From positions 1 through 64,000 of the forward strand of contig JBAXXL010000002.1 in the NCBI GenBank assembly GCA_037127915.1: a stretch of 64,000 nucleotides of DNA, given 5' to 3'. The position numbers were made by a program, and so were the translations under genes. Origin of the DNA: JBAXXL01 sp037127915. GTDB lineage: Bacteria > Bacteroidota > Ignavibacteria > Kapaibacteriales > UBA2268. The notes under the pieces were generated by a model that worked only from the letters and a program-made list of their open reading frames with translations, searched no databases and was not told the DNA's origin. Position 1 is the first letter of the stretch, and each line of letters starts with the position of its first letter. Shown here piece by piece: positions 1 through 9,192 of the stretch.

Positions 1-2
1 GC

Positions 3-365
3 GAAAATAGCATAATGATGGGATTCGACAAATACGGAGATGATGAATTTATAGTCACAGGTTATTATATTGATAAAGATAAGTATAGTTATCGTTATAC
101 TGCCCGTCTCAATTCCAATCCCAGCGGGATTGAAGAAACAAGAGATGAAGGGATAATTATAAATCAATATGATGACCAATTATATATTGAAAGTCAGTCC
201 ACGGGTTTGGATATTCAAATTTATGATGTTTTAGGAAAGGTATATCTTGCAAAAAGAACTGACCAGCAAACAACATTCGTGGAATTGGAAAGTATCCCAA
301 GCGGATTTTACATCGTATCTGTCAGCTCCGGAACCTCAAGAAGAGTATATAAGATTATTAAATAA
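3..365 (+). CDS. C-terminal fragment of a T9SS-secreted protein
   Basis: The frame is open to the left edge, so this is the 3' end of a longer gene. The last ~75 residues have the layout of a type A T9SS sorting domain: a beta-strand ending LYIES, then IQIYDVLGKV, then a segment ending IPSGFYIVSV and a basic end (RRVYKIIK). Such domains direct export across the outer membrane by the type IX system and are usually cleaved. The functional part of the protein lies outside the window, so no activity can be given. A hairpin terminator follows directly. Confidence 0.8.
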   Translation, partial: ENSIMMGFDKYGDDEFIVTGYYIDKDKYSYRYTARLNSNPSGIEETRDEGIIINQYDDQLYIESQSTGLDIQIYDVLGKVYLAKRTDQQTTFVELESIPSGFYIVSVSSGTSRRVYKIIK

Positions 366-387
366 TCTTCTTTTTCGTTGATATAAA

Positions 388-421
388 AATAGTCAGGTGT
401 TTTCAACTGGCTATTTTTTTT
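388..421 (+). terminator. Rho-independent terminator
   Basis: Nine-base arms (388-396 and 407-415, one G-T pair) are followed by a run of T. It sits 22 bases after the stop of the T9SS fragment. Confidence 0.7.
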
Positions 422-932
422 ATTCTTTGTAGTTAAATCCAATATTAAATTCACGTTCAACCGCTTCGCGGTTGCCGTCATTATTAATCGTATGCTTTTT
501 CTATTCACGTTAAATCCCTTCAGGATTTTATATAACGGTTTACCGCTTTGGGTCGCGCAACCTCCACCTCAAGGTGTAGTCTATTCAAAAGAGATAAATT
601 CAGAATATTCGAATTCATTCTCTGTGTAGCTCTGTGTCTTCCTCTGTGTGTCTCTGTGTAATTCTTCTGTTCTAATGCCGATTTGGCTAAAGCCGATAGT
701 AAGAGATATATCGCAACCTCCACCTAAAGGAGGAGTCTATTAAAAACACTCTCTGGGGCAGTTTGTTGGAGATGCCGTATAACTGAATTGTTGTTAAAGC
801 GGAATCCAAATAGTACTAATTATAAAATAAATTAAGAAAATTTCAACTAACTTTAGCGTAAATTGTGAGAAATTTCTTATTTTGGCGCTATTATTTTTTA
901 AAAAATTCAAAAATACTTTTAAAGGAATAGAT
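422..932. repeat. Intergenic stretch filled with short palindromes
   Basis: No gene is supported here. Visible are a hairpin at 458-474 (CAACCGC-ttc-GCGGTTG), another at 511-529 (AAATCC arms), and two related elements near 551-585 and 713-745, each carrying CAACCTCCACCT next to AGTCTATT. A stretch at 619-665 repeats CTCTGTGT-type words. On the minus strand the first two hairpins are followed by a TGAAT(AGAAAA) tail seen again near 23.8 kb. The promoter of the downstream permease must also lie here but I cannot place it. Confidence 0.6.
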
Positions 933-2546
933 ATGGTTGAAAATTCTATTATTTTGGTTACTATTTTAATATTTTTTGTTGCAACGTTTTTTATAATTAA
1001 ACACAAAAAAGAAATTTTCAGAGTAAAACCCGTTGAAGCATTCGTAGCCGATATGGAGCATAGTGGTTTAAAACGAGTACTCGGTAAATGGGGTTTATCC
1101 GCCCTTGGCATCGGCGCTATTATAGGCGCGGGAATATTTGTAATGACCGGCATCGGTGCTAAAGAACACGCGGGTCCTGCGTTAGCCTTATCATTTGTAA
1201 TTGCCGGTATTGGTTGTACTTTCGCGGCTCTTTGCTATGCTGAATTTGCCTCATTCTTACCGGTCGAGGGTTCTGCTTATGCTTATTCTTATGCAACGCT
1301 TGGGGAGTTTTTCGCTTGGATAATCGGTTGGGATTTAATTTTAGAATACGCTATGGCGGCGGCGGCTGTAAGTGTTGGCTGGTCGGGTTATTTCGGAAAA
1401 TTTTTAGCTCTTTTCAATATAAAACTTCCATTTTGGTTGATGAACGATTCATTTTCTGCGGCTTCCACAATAGCGGGTACAAATGCCGCCGGAAAAGTGG
1501 AATTGCTAAAGCATTATTCATCGATTCATTTGCCTTCGCTTTTTGGTGTGCCGATAGCATTTAATTTACCTGCTTTTCTGATTGTATGGTTCGTTACAAT
1601 GATATTAATCAAGGGAATCAAAGAAGCGGCTAACACAAATACGATTATGGTTATTATTAAGGTCGTCGTTGTGCTGTTTATTATCGTAGTAGGAGCGCAA
1701 TATATCAATATAGCGAATTGGACACCATTTATTCCTGAACCTGAAATTATTCGCGGTCCATTAGGGACACACGCGGCTTATGGTTTTATGGGTATTTTAG
1801 CCGGCGCTGCATATATTTTCTTTGCATACATAGGATTCGACACGGTATCAACTCACGCCGGTGAAGCAATCAATCCTAAAAAAGATGTTCCGTTTGGAAT
1901 TATCCTTTCGTTAATCGTCTGTACAATTCTATACATTCTTGTTTCTCTTGTTTTAACGGGTATGGTGAATTATAAAAACATTAATATACAAGCCCCAATT
2001 GCCGGTGCTTTCGCAAGTCAAGGTTTGACATACGCTGTGTTTATTATTTCAATTGCCGCTATCGCAGGATTAACATCTGTATTAATCGTTATGCTTTTGG
2101 GTCAATCAAGAGTGTTTTATGCAATGTCCAAAGATGGTTTATTGCCAAATAATCCATTCGGTCAACTACATAAAAAATTCAAAACACCGTACAAAGCAAA
2201 TCTACTGACAGGTACTGCCGTATCCTTAGTTGCGGCGTTTACACCTATAAATGTTATAGCGGAGTTGGTAAATATAGGAACTTTACTTGCATTTGTTATT
2301 GTTTGTACATCTGTATGGATTATGCGTCATAAAGAACCGACGAGACCGAGACCTTTCAAAGCGCCATGGATTAATTTCGTTGCACCTATGGGTATATTAT
2401 TTAATTTAACTATGATGCTATCTCTGGGCAGACATAATTGGGAACGTTTGTTCTTTTGGTTGGCTCTTGGTGTGATTATTTATTTTGCATACAGCAGAAG
2501 AAACAGTCTGCTGAAGGTCTTTTTAAAGGATAAAGAAGCGAAATAA
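933..2546 (+). CDS. APC-superfamily amino-acid permease (CAT-like)
   Basis: Predicted inner-membrane amino-acid transporter of about 537 residues with roughly 12 membrane segments, the usual size for bacterial cationic-amino-acid-transporter-like APC proteins. The first-helix signature GIGAIIGAGIFVMTG is intact, followed by the family-typical PVEGSAYAYSYATLGE and GWDLILEYAMAAAAVSVGWSGYF (broken by one or two residues from the consensus). I chose ATG 933 over the upstream in-frame ATG 882 because AAAGGA lies 6 bases before it and the extra 17 residues look non-coding. The substrate cannot be read from sequence. The gene is monocistronic: a palindrome follows and the next genes are on the other strand. 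Confidence 0.9.
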   Translation: MVENSIILVTILIFFVATFFIIKHKKEIFRVKPVEAFVADMEHSGLKRVLGKWGLSALGIGAIIGAGIFVMTGIGAKEHAGPALALSFVIAGIGCTFAALCYAEFASFLPVEGSAYAYSYATLGEFFAWIIGWDLILEYAMAAAAVSVGWSGYFGKFLALFNIKLPFWLMNDSFSAASTIAGTNAAGKVELLKHYSSIHLPSLFGVPIAFNLPAFLIVWFVTMILIKGIKEAANTNTIMVIIKVVVVLFIIVVGAQYINIANWTPFIPEPEIIRGPLGTHAAYGFMGILAGAAYIFFAYIGFDTVSTHAGEAINPKKDVPFGIILSLIVCTILYILVSLVLTGMVNYKNINIQAPIAGAFASQGLTYAVFIISIAAIAGLTSVLIVMLLGQSRVFYAMSKDGLLPNNPFGQLHKKFKTPYKANLLTGTAVSLVAAFTPINVIAELVNIGTLLAFVIVCTSVWIMRHKEPTRPRPFKAPWINFVAPMGILFNLTMMLSLGRHNWERLFFWLALGVIIYFAYSRRNSLLKVFLKDKEAK

Positions 2547-2589
2547 TTATAAGTTATGAGTTATATAAATCAACCCCATTCTTAAACGT

Positions 2590-2626
2590 ATAGAAGTCCA
2601 ACACCTTGAAGGTGTTGGACTTCTAT
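2590..2626. repeat. Perfect 18-bp inverted repeat
   Basis: Arms 2590-2607 and 2609-2626 are exactly complementary with a one-base centre, making a 37-base near-perfect palindrome between two convergent genes. No T run follows, so it is more likely a dispersed palindromic element than a standard terminator, though it could end both transcripts. Confidence 0.75.
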
Positions 2627-2658
2627 GATTATCAACCCTTTGGTGGTTAATATTTTTA

Positions 2659-3108
2659 CTACTCAATATCGATATGTGTTTCTTTTGGTGCTTGTGGTTC
2701 GATTTTATCGAAAGCTATTGCTAAAACACCATTGTTATAGCTTGCTTTGATGCTATCACGGTTCACATAATCCGGCAAAAGGAAAGTCCGGGTGAAACTT
2801 CCGTAAACTCTTTCGGCGCGGATAAACGAAATTTCTTCTTCATTCTTTTCTTCCTTGAATTCGCGTTTCTTTTCGCCTTTGATTGAAAGCATACCTTCTT
2901 CGTTTATCGAAAGTTTTACTTCGCTTTTTTCAATACCCGGCAATTCAGCCGTGATATGAAGCTTTTGTTCATCTTCGGATATATCTATTCTTGGTGAAAA
3001 TCCACCATATTCCAATCCGAATCCTTTGTCGAATTCGCCCATCATTTGGTTCATTTTTTTTGCTAATGAATCTACTGTGCGGAATGGATCAAATCTTACG
3101 ATTGCCAT
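2659..3108 (-). CDS. Small heat-shock protein (Hsp20/alpha-crystallin)
   Basis: 149-residue ATP-independent holdase that binds unfolding proteins. The alpha-crystallin domain spans about residues 38-140: it opens with PRIDISEDEQKLHITAELPG, contains the conserved GEKK and ends with the NGVLAIAF strand (the A-x-x-x-NGVL-x-I motif of the family). AGGAG lies 8 bases before the start. It follows the second Hsp20 gene by about 60 bases on the same strand, so the two are probably one stress-induced transcript. The N-terminal segment differs from its neighbour (FDPFRTVDSLAKKMNQMM), suggesting partly different clients or hetero-oligomers. Confidence 0.95.
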   Translation of the reverse strand: MAIVRFDPFRTVDSLAKKMNQMMGEFDKGFGLEYGGFSPRIDISEDEQKLHITAELPGIEKSEVKLSINEEGMLSIKGEKKREFKEEKNEEEISFIRAERVYGSFTRTFLLPDYVNRDSIKASYNNGVLAIAFDKIEPQAPKETHIDIE

Positions 3109-3168
3109 AATTTAATCTCCTAAAATATTTATAATAATTTTAAATTAAAATAATAAAACAAATTTGTG

Positions 3169-3603
3169 TTAAGAAATCGAAATATCAATTTCTTTTGGTT
3201 GTTGTGGTTCTTTTTGCGCTATTTCAATGAACAAGAGTCCATTTTCGAATTTTGCTTTTACGTTATTTCTATCAACATCTTCCGGTAAAGCAAATTTACG
3301 TTCAAACGTGCCATAAGCTCTTTCATAGCGATAGAATGTTCTTTTTGGTTCGGCAGAGTCTGTTTTCTTCTCACCTTTGATAGTTAGTGTGTTTTCTTCG
3401 TTTATTGCAAGCGTAACGTCTTCTTTGCTCACACCCGGCAATTCGAGCACTATATTATATTTTTTGTCTGCTTCGAAAATATCAACTTTAGGCAAACAGC
3501 AGATTTTCTTGTTTGGATTTTGTTCCATATCGCGTACAGCTTCTTCAATACTTTTAGTTATGCTTTCGTATTGGTTCATTGGATTTAAGACTATTCTTGT
3601 CAT
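3169..3603 (-). CDS. Small heat-shock protein (Hsp20/alpha-crystallin)
   Basis: 144-residue paralogue of the downstream Hsp20, and first in the probable two-gene unit. The alpha-crystallin domain covers about residues 37-135, with VDIFEADKKYNIVLELPGV at its start, GEKKTD in the middle and ENGLLFIEI at its end. The N-terminal arm has a CC pair (KKICCLPKV) that the neighbour lacks, which could make it redox-sensitive (inference). The 180 bases upstream carry tandem and inverted repeats that may be regulatory. Confidence 0.95.
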   Translation of the reverse strand: MTRIVLNPMNQYESITKSIEEAVRDMEQNPNKKICCLPKVDIFEADKKYNIVLELPGVSKEDVTLAINEENTLTIKGEKKTDSAEPKRTFYRYERAYGTFERKFALPEDVDRNNVKAKFENGLLFIEIAQKEPQQPKEIDISIS

Positions 3604-3614
3604 TTAATTTTACC

Positions 3615-3786
3615 TTGTTTATTGTTTAACAAATATAAATCTGTTAGTACGAAAACTATGCCAAAACGAAAAACAAGCCAATGTGGCAGAAATATGGACA
3701 TTGTGACCAACTGGAAAAATAACTGTGTTGTCATAATGAAAAAACGCAACGTCAAAATGGCAATTTGGGAGTGGGGGAGGATCATT
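3615..3786 (-). promoter_or_regulatory. Candidate control region upstream of the hsp20 pair
   Basis: Read on the minus strand, two tandem units of the form TTGGC-n6-TTTTCGT recur with a 17-base period (about 3645-3685), and CAATGT / ACATTG form a 6-base inverted repeat at 3679-3684 and 3698-3703. I see no CIRCE sequence. The role in heat-shock control is inference from position only. Confidence 0.3.
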
Positions 3787-3816
3787 AAAAAAGCGTCAAG
3801 AACAAACTCCCGACGC
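3787..3816 (-). terminator. Terminator of the OmpA-family gene
   Basis: On the minus strand GCGTC (3812-3816) and GACGC (3793-3797) form a stem followed by six T. It lies just after the OmpA stop. Confidence 0.6.
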
Positions 3817-3848
3817 GTAACAAACAAATACTATTATTTCTGATTGAA

Positions 3849-5195
3849 TTATTTACTTAAAATTTTGAACTCTACTCTTCTATTATTTGCTCTGCCTTCT
3901 TCTTTAGCGTTATCACTTATCGGAATTGTACTGCCATAGCCTTTATAGCTTATTCGTGAGCTATTAATAATCTTTGAGGCTAGATAATCTGCCACAGCCC
4001 TGGCTCTATCATTTGACAAAGTCCAATTATAGTCTTGTGAACCAATATTGTCTGTATGGCCTGAAATTTCTATGCTAATATCTTCATTTGAATTCAAAAA
4101 ATCTACTAATTTATTTAATTCTTTGAAAGATTCTGGTTTAAGAGTTGATTTGTTAAAATCAAAGAATATATTGTTTAATCTCACTATTTCACCTTTCTCT
4201 ATAGGCGACAGTTCGAAGATTAAATCAAGAGACTTTTCAGCAAAATCACTCGGTATAGTGATTTCATCATTTTTAGTAAAATATCCCTTAGAACTTATTT
4301 CAATTGAAAAATGTGAATTCGGAGGGAGTAGATAATTAAAATTACCCACATTATTTGTTAACATTGTAACAGAACTTATTTTACCATTTTTATCTTCAAA
4401 AATAATTTTTGCATGAACTGGTTTTTTAGTTTTAATATCTCTAATTTTACCAATTATATCAATATTATCTGTTTGTCGATAGACGATATTTTCCTTTTCT
4501 CTATACTCAATCGCTTTTTCAATTTCTTTGTATTCACTTGGACAAGTTAAACAGATTTTAACGCCTAAACCTATATTAAAATCTCTAGTAGTTTGTCTAT
4601 ATGGCTTTATCCATGGTGCTTCAGGGTTTAATTTATTAATAAGACCTTGAAAATATCTTGCATCAAAATATATTGATATAATTCTATTAAGTTTTATTTC
4701 ATACCCGGCACCTAAATTGAAAAGGAAATCATAGAATTTACTAAGTTCAACAGGTTTAGATGAAGTCCAATCAGCCTGAGAACCATCTAAATAAAGGGCA
4801 GGAGTTAAGCCAACATAAACAAATGGTGTCCCGATTCTACTTATATCTTTGAATTTCCACTTAAGTAACAAAGGAAGCTCCAAATATGTTGAAGTAGAAG
4901 TAATAGTACCTGTTGTTATTAGATTACTATTTGTTTCAATTTGACTTCTAGGAATAAAATTAAATTCTGCCTGTAAATATAAGAAATTAGTAATATCTGA
5001 TTCATATAGGATACCAAACGAAGTGCCTGAGGGTCCACTTAAATTACCCTCTGAATTTGGATAATCATAATAATCAAAACTATAATTCATTCCACCATGA
5101 GCTCCAATACTTGTTTGCGCAAACATGAAGCAATTTGTTATTGTTAATAATAAGATAATTATACAAAAAAGTTTGTTAAAAAAGACTCTTTTCAT
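3849..5195 (-). CDS. Outer-membrane beta-barrel protein with OmpA C-terminal domain
   Basis: 448 residues. A signal peptide (hydrophobic to about residue 26, ending MFAQ) is followed by a beta-barrel of roughly residues 28-215 rich in alternating aromatic strands, then a carboxypeptidase-regulatory-like fold (about 245-325, from IDIIGKIRDIKTKKPVHAKI) and an OmpA peptidoglycan-binding domain (about 340-448). The last shows IFFDFNKSTLKPES, SGHTDNIG and NDRARAVADYL, with the terminal NNRRVEF. The protein should tie the outer membrane to the cell wall. Two Cys (ICLTC) sit right after the barrel. It is followed by its own terminator and preceded by a short gap to the WG-repeat gene. Confidence 0.9.
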   Translation of the reverse strand: MKRVFFNKLFCIIILLLTITNCFMFAQTSIGAHGGMNYSFDYYDYPNSEGNLSGPSGTSFGILYESDITNFLYLQAEFNFIPRSQIETNSNLITTGTITSTSTYLELPLLLKWKFKDISRIGTPFVYVGLTPALYLDGSQADWTSSKPVELSKFYDFLFNLGAGYEIKLNRIISIYFDARYFQGLINKLNPEAPWIKPYRQTTRDFNIGLGVKICLTCPSEYKEIEKAIEYREKENIVYRQTDNIDIIGKIRDIKTKKPVHAKIIFEDKNGKISSVTMLTNNVGNFNYLLPPNSHFSIEISSKGYFTKNDEITIPSDFAEKSLDLIFELSPIEKGEIVRLNNIFFDFNKSTLKPESFKELNKLVDFLNSNEDISIEISGHTDNIGSQDYNWTLSNDRARAVADYLASKIINSSRISYKGYGSTIPISDNAKEEGRANNRRVEFKILSK

Positions 5196-5234
5196 ATTTC
5201 ACCATCCCAAAAAACTAATTAGTACATAATTGAT

Positions 5235-6308
5235 TTAATTTGTTGGCTGCCAGACATAAATTCCGCTTTTATTAATATAGCCATATTTGTAATCTGAACC
5301 GAAATTCATAGTAATATGAGCCAAACCGTTAACAAAGGAATGTGCATCGTTAAATTGAAAATTAATAATAACTTTACCCGTTTTATCAATGTATCCCCAT
5401 TTATCGTTTTGCTTAACAGGTGCTAAATTTTCATTAAAGTATCCGGCATTATCATAAATAGGATTGATTACGTAGCTTCCTTGTGAATTGATAAATCCGT
5501 ATTTACCGTTAAAACTAACACAGCACAAACCATTAATGAAAAATGATTCTTCTTCATATTGAGGTTGTATTACCATACTTCCACTTTTATTTATAAATCC
5601 CCATTTGCCATTCATTTCAATACAAGCTAACTCATTTACAAATGGAATAATATCGTCAAACTGATAATTTATAACTAATTTTCCGGTTTTATCAATAAAG
5701 CCGAATTTATCTTGTGCTTTATCATAAACTCCAGCTAATCCATTTGTAAACGGCAAAGCGTCGTCGAATTGTGGATTAATAATGATCTGGTTGTTTTTAT
5801 CAACAAACCCCCACTTTTCTCCAACTTGTACACTTAGTAATCCATCTGTATATATTCCTACATCCTCATATTGTGGATTTATCAGATATGAACCGGATTT
5901 GTCTATTAAGCCATATTTCTTGTCAATATTCTGATTGTCTCCGATGGCAACGCTTGCATAGCCATTATAGAAAGGATTAGCAGATGTAAATTGAGGTTGG
6001 ATTTTTACAATACCTTTGTTATCTATATATCCATAAATCCCGTTTTGATTAATATAAGTAATGTCGTGCGCGGGATTTAAAATATTATGAAAAGCGAAAT
6101 CCTCATCGTCGTAGAACTCACCACAACTTTCGAATTGTGGGTTAATTATCAATTTTCCGCTTTCGTTTATAAAGCCGTATCTGCCGAATTGCAAAATCCT
6201 GAATAAGTAACTACCATTTTTGTTGTCAGGATTTGTAGGGTTATCATTACCACAACTTACAATCATTAAGATTGTAATAACCAGTATAATTTGTATTAAA
6301 ATTTTCAT
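5235..6308 (-). CDS. WG-repeat lipoprotein
   Basis: 357 residues. The N-terminus is a lipoprotein signal (hydrophobic stretch ending MIVSCGN, with Cys about residue 19). The rest is a run of about eight WG/beta-type repeats of roughly 35-40 residues, each with the core KYGFIN or KWGFIDK, then a hydrophobic-polar strand and NPQFDDA. WG repeats are thought to bind ligands or proteins at the cell surface, but no specific partner is known. The gene is on the same strand as the OmpA gene, 39 bases upstream, so the two could be co-transcribed. Confidence 0.85.
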   Translation of the reverse strand: MKILIQIILVITILMIVSCGNDNPTNPDNKNGSYLFRILQFGRYGFINESGKLIINPQFESCGEFYDDEDFAFHNILNPAHDITYINQNGIYGYIDNKGIVKIQPQFTSANPFYNGYASVAIGDNQNIDKKYGLIDKSGSYLINPQYEDVGIYTDGLLSVQVGEKWGFVDKNNQIIINPQFDDALPFTNGLAGVYDKAQDKFGFIDKTGKLVINYQFDDIIPFVNELACIEMNGKWGFINKSGSMVIQPQYEEESFFINGLCCVSFNGKYGFINSQGSYVINPIYDNAGYFNENLAPVKQNDKWGYIDKTGKVIINFQFNDAHSFVNGLAHITMNFGSDYKYGYINKSGIYVWQPTN

Positions 6309-6368
6309 AAATTCACCTATTAATGGATATTTTAATTACTATTTATTTAAAATATAGATATTTGCTTA

Positions 6369-8420
6369 TTACTTTATTACCAAAATATTTTTGACTATTG
6401 TATTAGATCCAGTACTGATAACCAATAAATATTTACCTGTTATTACAGAACTTAAATCGACTTGTTGATTAGTAGTACCAATAAAGTTAGGAACGCTTTT
6501 CGATAAAACGGTTTCTCCAAATAAATTAATTATTCTGAAATCTATCTTGTTATTATTATTTGAAGAATACTCTATTTGAATGAAATCATTTGCCGGAATG
6601 GGCTTAATAATTATATGCGTATATTCATTTGTTTCAGGAACATTATCCCATCCGGTGAAATAGAAATATTCAGAAGTAGCTAGGCAGCCGTTACTATTTG
6701 TTATTACAACTTTATAATTACCAATGACTTTTGGTTTAAACATATAATCGGTTGCTCCGGGAATTTTTTCATATTCAAGAGAAGTTGCATTTTGTAAATA
6801 CCATTGATAACTTGCTGCACCTTCATCTGTAAATAATATAGAGTCTTGCTTTGTGATTATTGGAATTATAGGTAGTGGATTTATTGTAACAGTATGTTTT
6901 GCTGAATTTGTGCAGTTCTCGTTGCTCTGTATTAATTCAACAGTACCTTCTCCGACCTTATCCCATAATACCTCAATTTCAGGTATATTATCAGCTCCAA
7001 TAATTGTTCCTTCAGTTACACTCCATTTTAAATTGTAATTAGTATAATTAGATTGATATTTGACTTGAGAATTAACACAAAGACTCAAGTTTCCGGTAAT
7101 TACAGTTAGAGGTTTTTGATTTAAAGTTATCTGAATTTCATTGCTCCAAGATATGGGATTTGTACTTAAGATTTGAATTTTGTAGTTTGTTCCGGAAGAC
7201 ATATTCTGAGGAATATAGGAAACAATGCTTCCATCAGTGTTTATGGAACCTAATTCTGTAAATTGATCGAAACTACCATCAGGACCTGAAAGGTATGCAA
7301 TAAATTTATTACCACTTAAAAAATTTCCTGATGTTGTAAGCTTTATTTCAATATCATCAGTAGTACAATAAGATGTTTTGTCCATTGTAATTGATGAGTG
7401 ATATGGAAAATATTTAAGTATTGTGCCATTTCGACCGACGGCATAAGTTATGTAATTATACATTTTGCTAATTGCATAAAGTGGTGAGCAATCTATTCCA
7501 TCCTCTTTTTCAATTTTAGAACTATAATTTAAACCATCTTTATAAATCATTCGCTTCCAAATAACTCCTTTTCCTAATATATCTCCTCCAACAAACCAAC
7601 TATCTATCCCTTCGCCTAAAGCCACTTGCCCTGAGCTATGGATTCCATATAAATCATCAGATGTAAACTTACTATATGTATAGCCATCTTCATTTCCTAT
7701 ATAATGCCTTCCATCTTTTCCAACTAACTCAACTGAATTCAGTAGATTGTGCGGACTTCCAGATTGAATAGCACTTAAACCTAAAAAATCTGAGCCGGAT
7801 ACGTTATTATTCCTTTTCCAAGTTGCACCACCATCGGTAGTATAGAGGAGGACACCGGAATTTCCAATAATCCACCCAGTATTAATATTGACAAATCGAA
7901 CTTTGTTTAATATTACGTCTTCAGAGCATTGTTGAAGTTGCCAACTATTTCCTCCATCAGTAGTTTTAAGAATAAGACCGTGAGTATTGTTATTTAAATT
8001 GTATTTTCCAACCGTCCAACCAATACTCTCATTGATAAAGAAAACATCCATGAGTAAACCATATTGCCCTTGTGTAGAAATATCATCCCATTCCCAATTC
8101 TTACCACCGTCGGTTGTTTTTGCCATTCGAAAATTATTACCAACTGCAAATCCTGTATTGTTATTAATAAAATGTACGGATTGTAGTGAGTTATTCGTAC
8201 CATAATTCTGGTTGCGTATTTGCCAGTTCGAACCACCATCACTTGTTGTAAGAATAATTTCATGCTCTCCGACAGCACAACCGTTATAGGCGTCAACGAA
8301 GTAAACACCATAAAGATCATTCGTAGTTCCACTATTCTGAACTGTCCAGTCACTGCATAATAGTGTTTTGTAGCTAAACACCATTGTCAAGACTACTATT
8401 AGTAAATATAGTTTTTTCAT
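6369..8420 (-). CDS. T9SS-secreted protein with YCF48-like repeats
   Basis: 683 residues. A signal peptide (to about residue 22) is followed by repeats with the pattern TTDGGxxW (TTSDGGSNWQ, TTDGGKNWEW, TTDGGNSWQL, TTDGGATWKR), each preceded by a VxFxNxxxGxxVG strand. This is the YCF48/BNR-like propeller found in many secreted proteins of this phylum. An Ig-like or PKD-like middle part (about 400-570) follows, then a type A sorting domain: KPIPANDFIQIEY, then IINLFGETVLSK, then GKYLLVIS and a basic end. It is probably attached to, or released from, the cell surface. Enzymatic activity is not evident. Confidence 0.85.
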   Translation of the reverse strand: MKKLYLLIVVLTMVFSYKTLLCSDWTVQNSGTTNDLYGVYFVDAYNGCAVGEHEIILTTSDGGSNWQIRNQNYGTNNSLQSVHFINNNTGFAVGNNFRMAKTTDGGKNWEWDDISTQGQYGLLMDVFFINESIGWTVGKYNLNNNTHGLILKTTDGGNSWQLQQCSEDVILNKVRFVNINTGWIIGNSGVLLYTTDGGATWKRNNNVSGSDFLGLSAIQSGSPHNLLNSVELVGKDGRHYIGNEDGYTYSKFTSDDLYGIHSSGQVALGEGIDSWFVGGDILGKGVIWKRMIYKDGLNYSSKIEKEDGIDCSPLYAISKMYNYITYAVGRNGTILKYFPYHSSITMDKTSYCTTDDIEIKLTTSGNFLSGNKFIAYLSGPDGSFDQFTELGSINTDGSIVSYIPQNMSSGTNYKIQILSTNPISWSNEIQITLNQKPLTVITGNLSLCVNSQVKYQSNYTNYNLKWSVTEGTIIGADNIPEIEVLWDKVGEGTVELIQSNENCTNSAKHTVTINPLPIIPIITKQDSILFTDEGAASYQWYLQNATSLEYEKIPGATDYMFKPKVIGNYKVVITNSNGCLATSEYFYFTGWDNVPETNEYTHIIIKPIPANDFIQIEYSSNNNNKIDFRIINLFGETVLSKSVPNFIGTTNQQVDLSSVITGKYLLVISTGSNTIVKNILVIK

Positions 8421-9192
8421 TTTTACCTCTATAAAATATTAAAAACGCATCTTTTTATATTTAAGTTCCAAAAAATAAATAATCAATGAATACTTAATAA
8501 ACCAAAAAAAACAGGATAAAAAAGTCGATATTTAAATTATTAACTAGTGGCATTGCTAACCATCTTGCATCTAATGAGTTGGATGTATTTGATATTTGTG
8601 CTGATAAAATAATTGTTGTCAGCAAAAATAATGTGGTTACTGTAAAATATTTCATAAAGCCGCGCTTATATATTATGAAATCAGGTATAAATAGAAGAGT
8701 GCTATTCTTATTGCTATTATGAGTAAATTTTTTTTTACTTTACTATTTTATTTCTATACAAAAATAATAAAAAGTTTTGAATTAACAAATAAAAAAGGAA
8801 AAAGAAAAAAATATACAGATCTATAAAAAAAAAGCATTGTGGCATAAGATATCCTTACGAACAAAGACCATTAACCATCCTATTCCTAGTTAGGAGCTAA
8901 ATATAAAAGGTTTTCCCAAGGGTTTACTTTATAATCTGCTTCATCCTAAAAAGAGATATTATTAAATTCAAAATATTTAAAAGTAAGTTTGTTTAATAAT
9001 ACACCCAAAATATTTGGTATTTACAAATATTTGTATTAATTTTATGCCGTAAAAATGTAACAATATAAAAAAATAATTTTGCAATTAAATCCTTTTGGAC
9101 AATAGTCGTAAAAAAGTAACAAAACAAGGAATTCTTGAGTCCAAAAGAAACCACTGTTTCATAATCAAAAATATTAATATTAGGAGCAAATG
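8421..9192. other. Long AT-rich gap
   Basis: About 770 bases between divergent genes. Apart from the possible short coding remnant at 8494-8655 it holds no gene I can support. The words CGTAAAAA(T/A)GTAAC occur twice in the same orientation (about 9047 and 9108), upstream of the gene at 9193, and could be promoter-linked. No RNA family was recognised. Confidence 0.5.
8494..8655 (-). pseudogene. Possible remnant: signal peptide plus 30 residues
   Basis: A 53-codon frame from ATG to TAA. It starts MKYFTVTTLFLLTTIILSAQ, which looks like a real signal peptide, and then reads NSLDARWLAMP before ending in a hydrophobic, probably non-genuine tail (FFILFFLVY). The N-S-x-D-A-R pattern after a signal peptide resembles starts of outer-membrane proteins in this phylum, so this may be the 5' end of a decayed gene. 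No Shine-Dalgarno is seen. It could be chance. Confidence 0.25.

Noticed and set aside
3622..3843. Short frames on both strands upstream of hsp20
   Set aside because: Basic, low-complexity sequence with no ribosome site; the region is better explained as regulatory.
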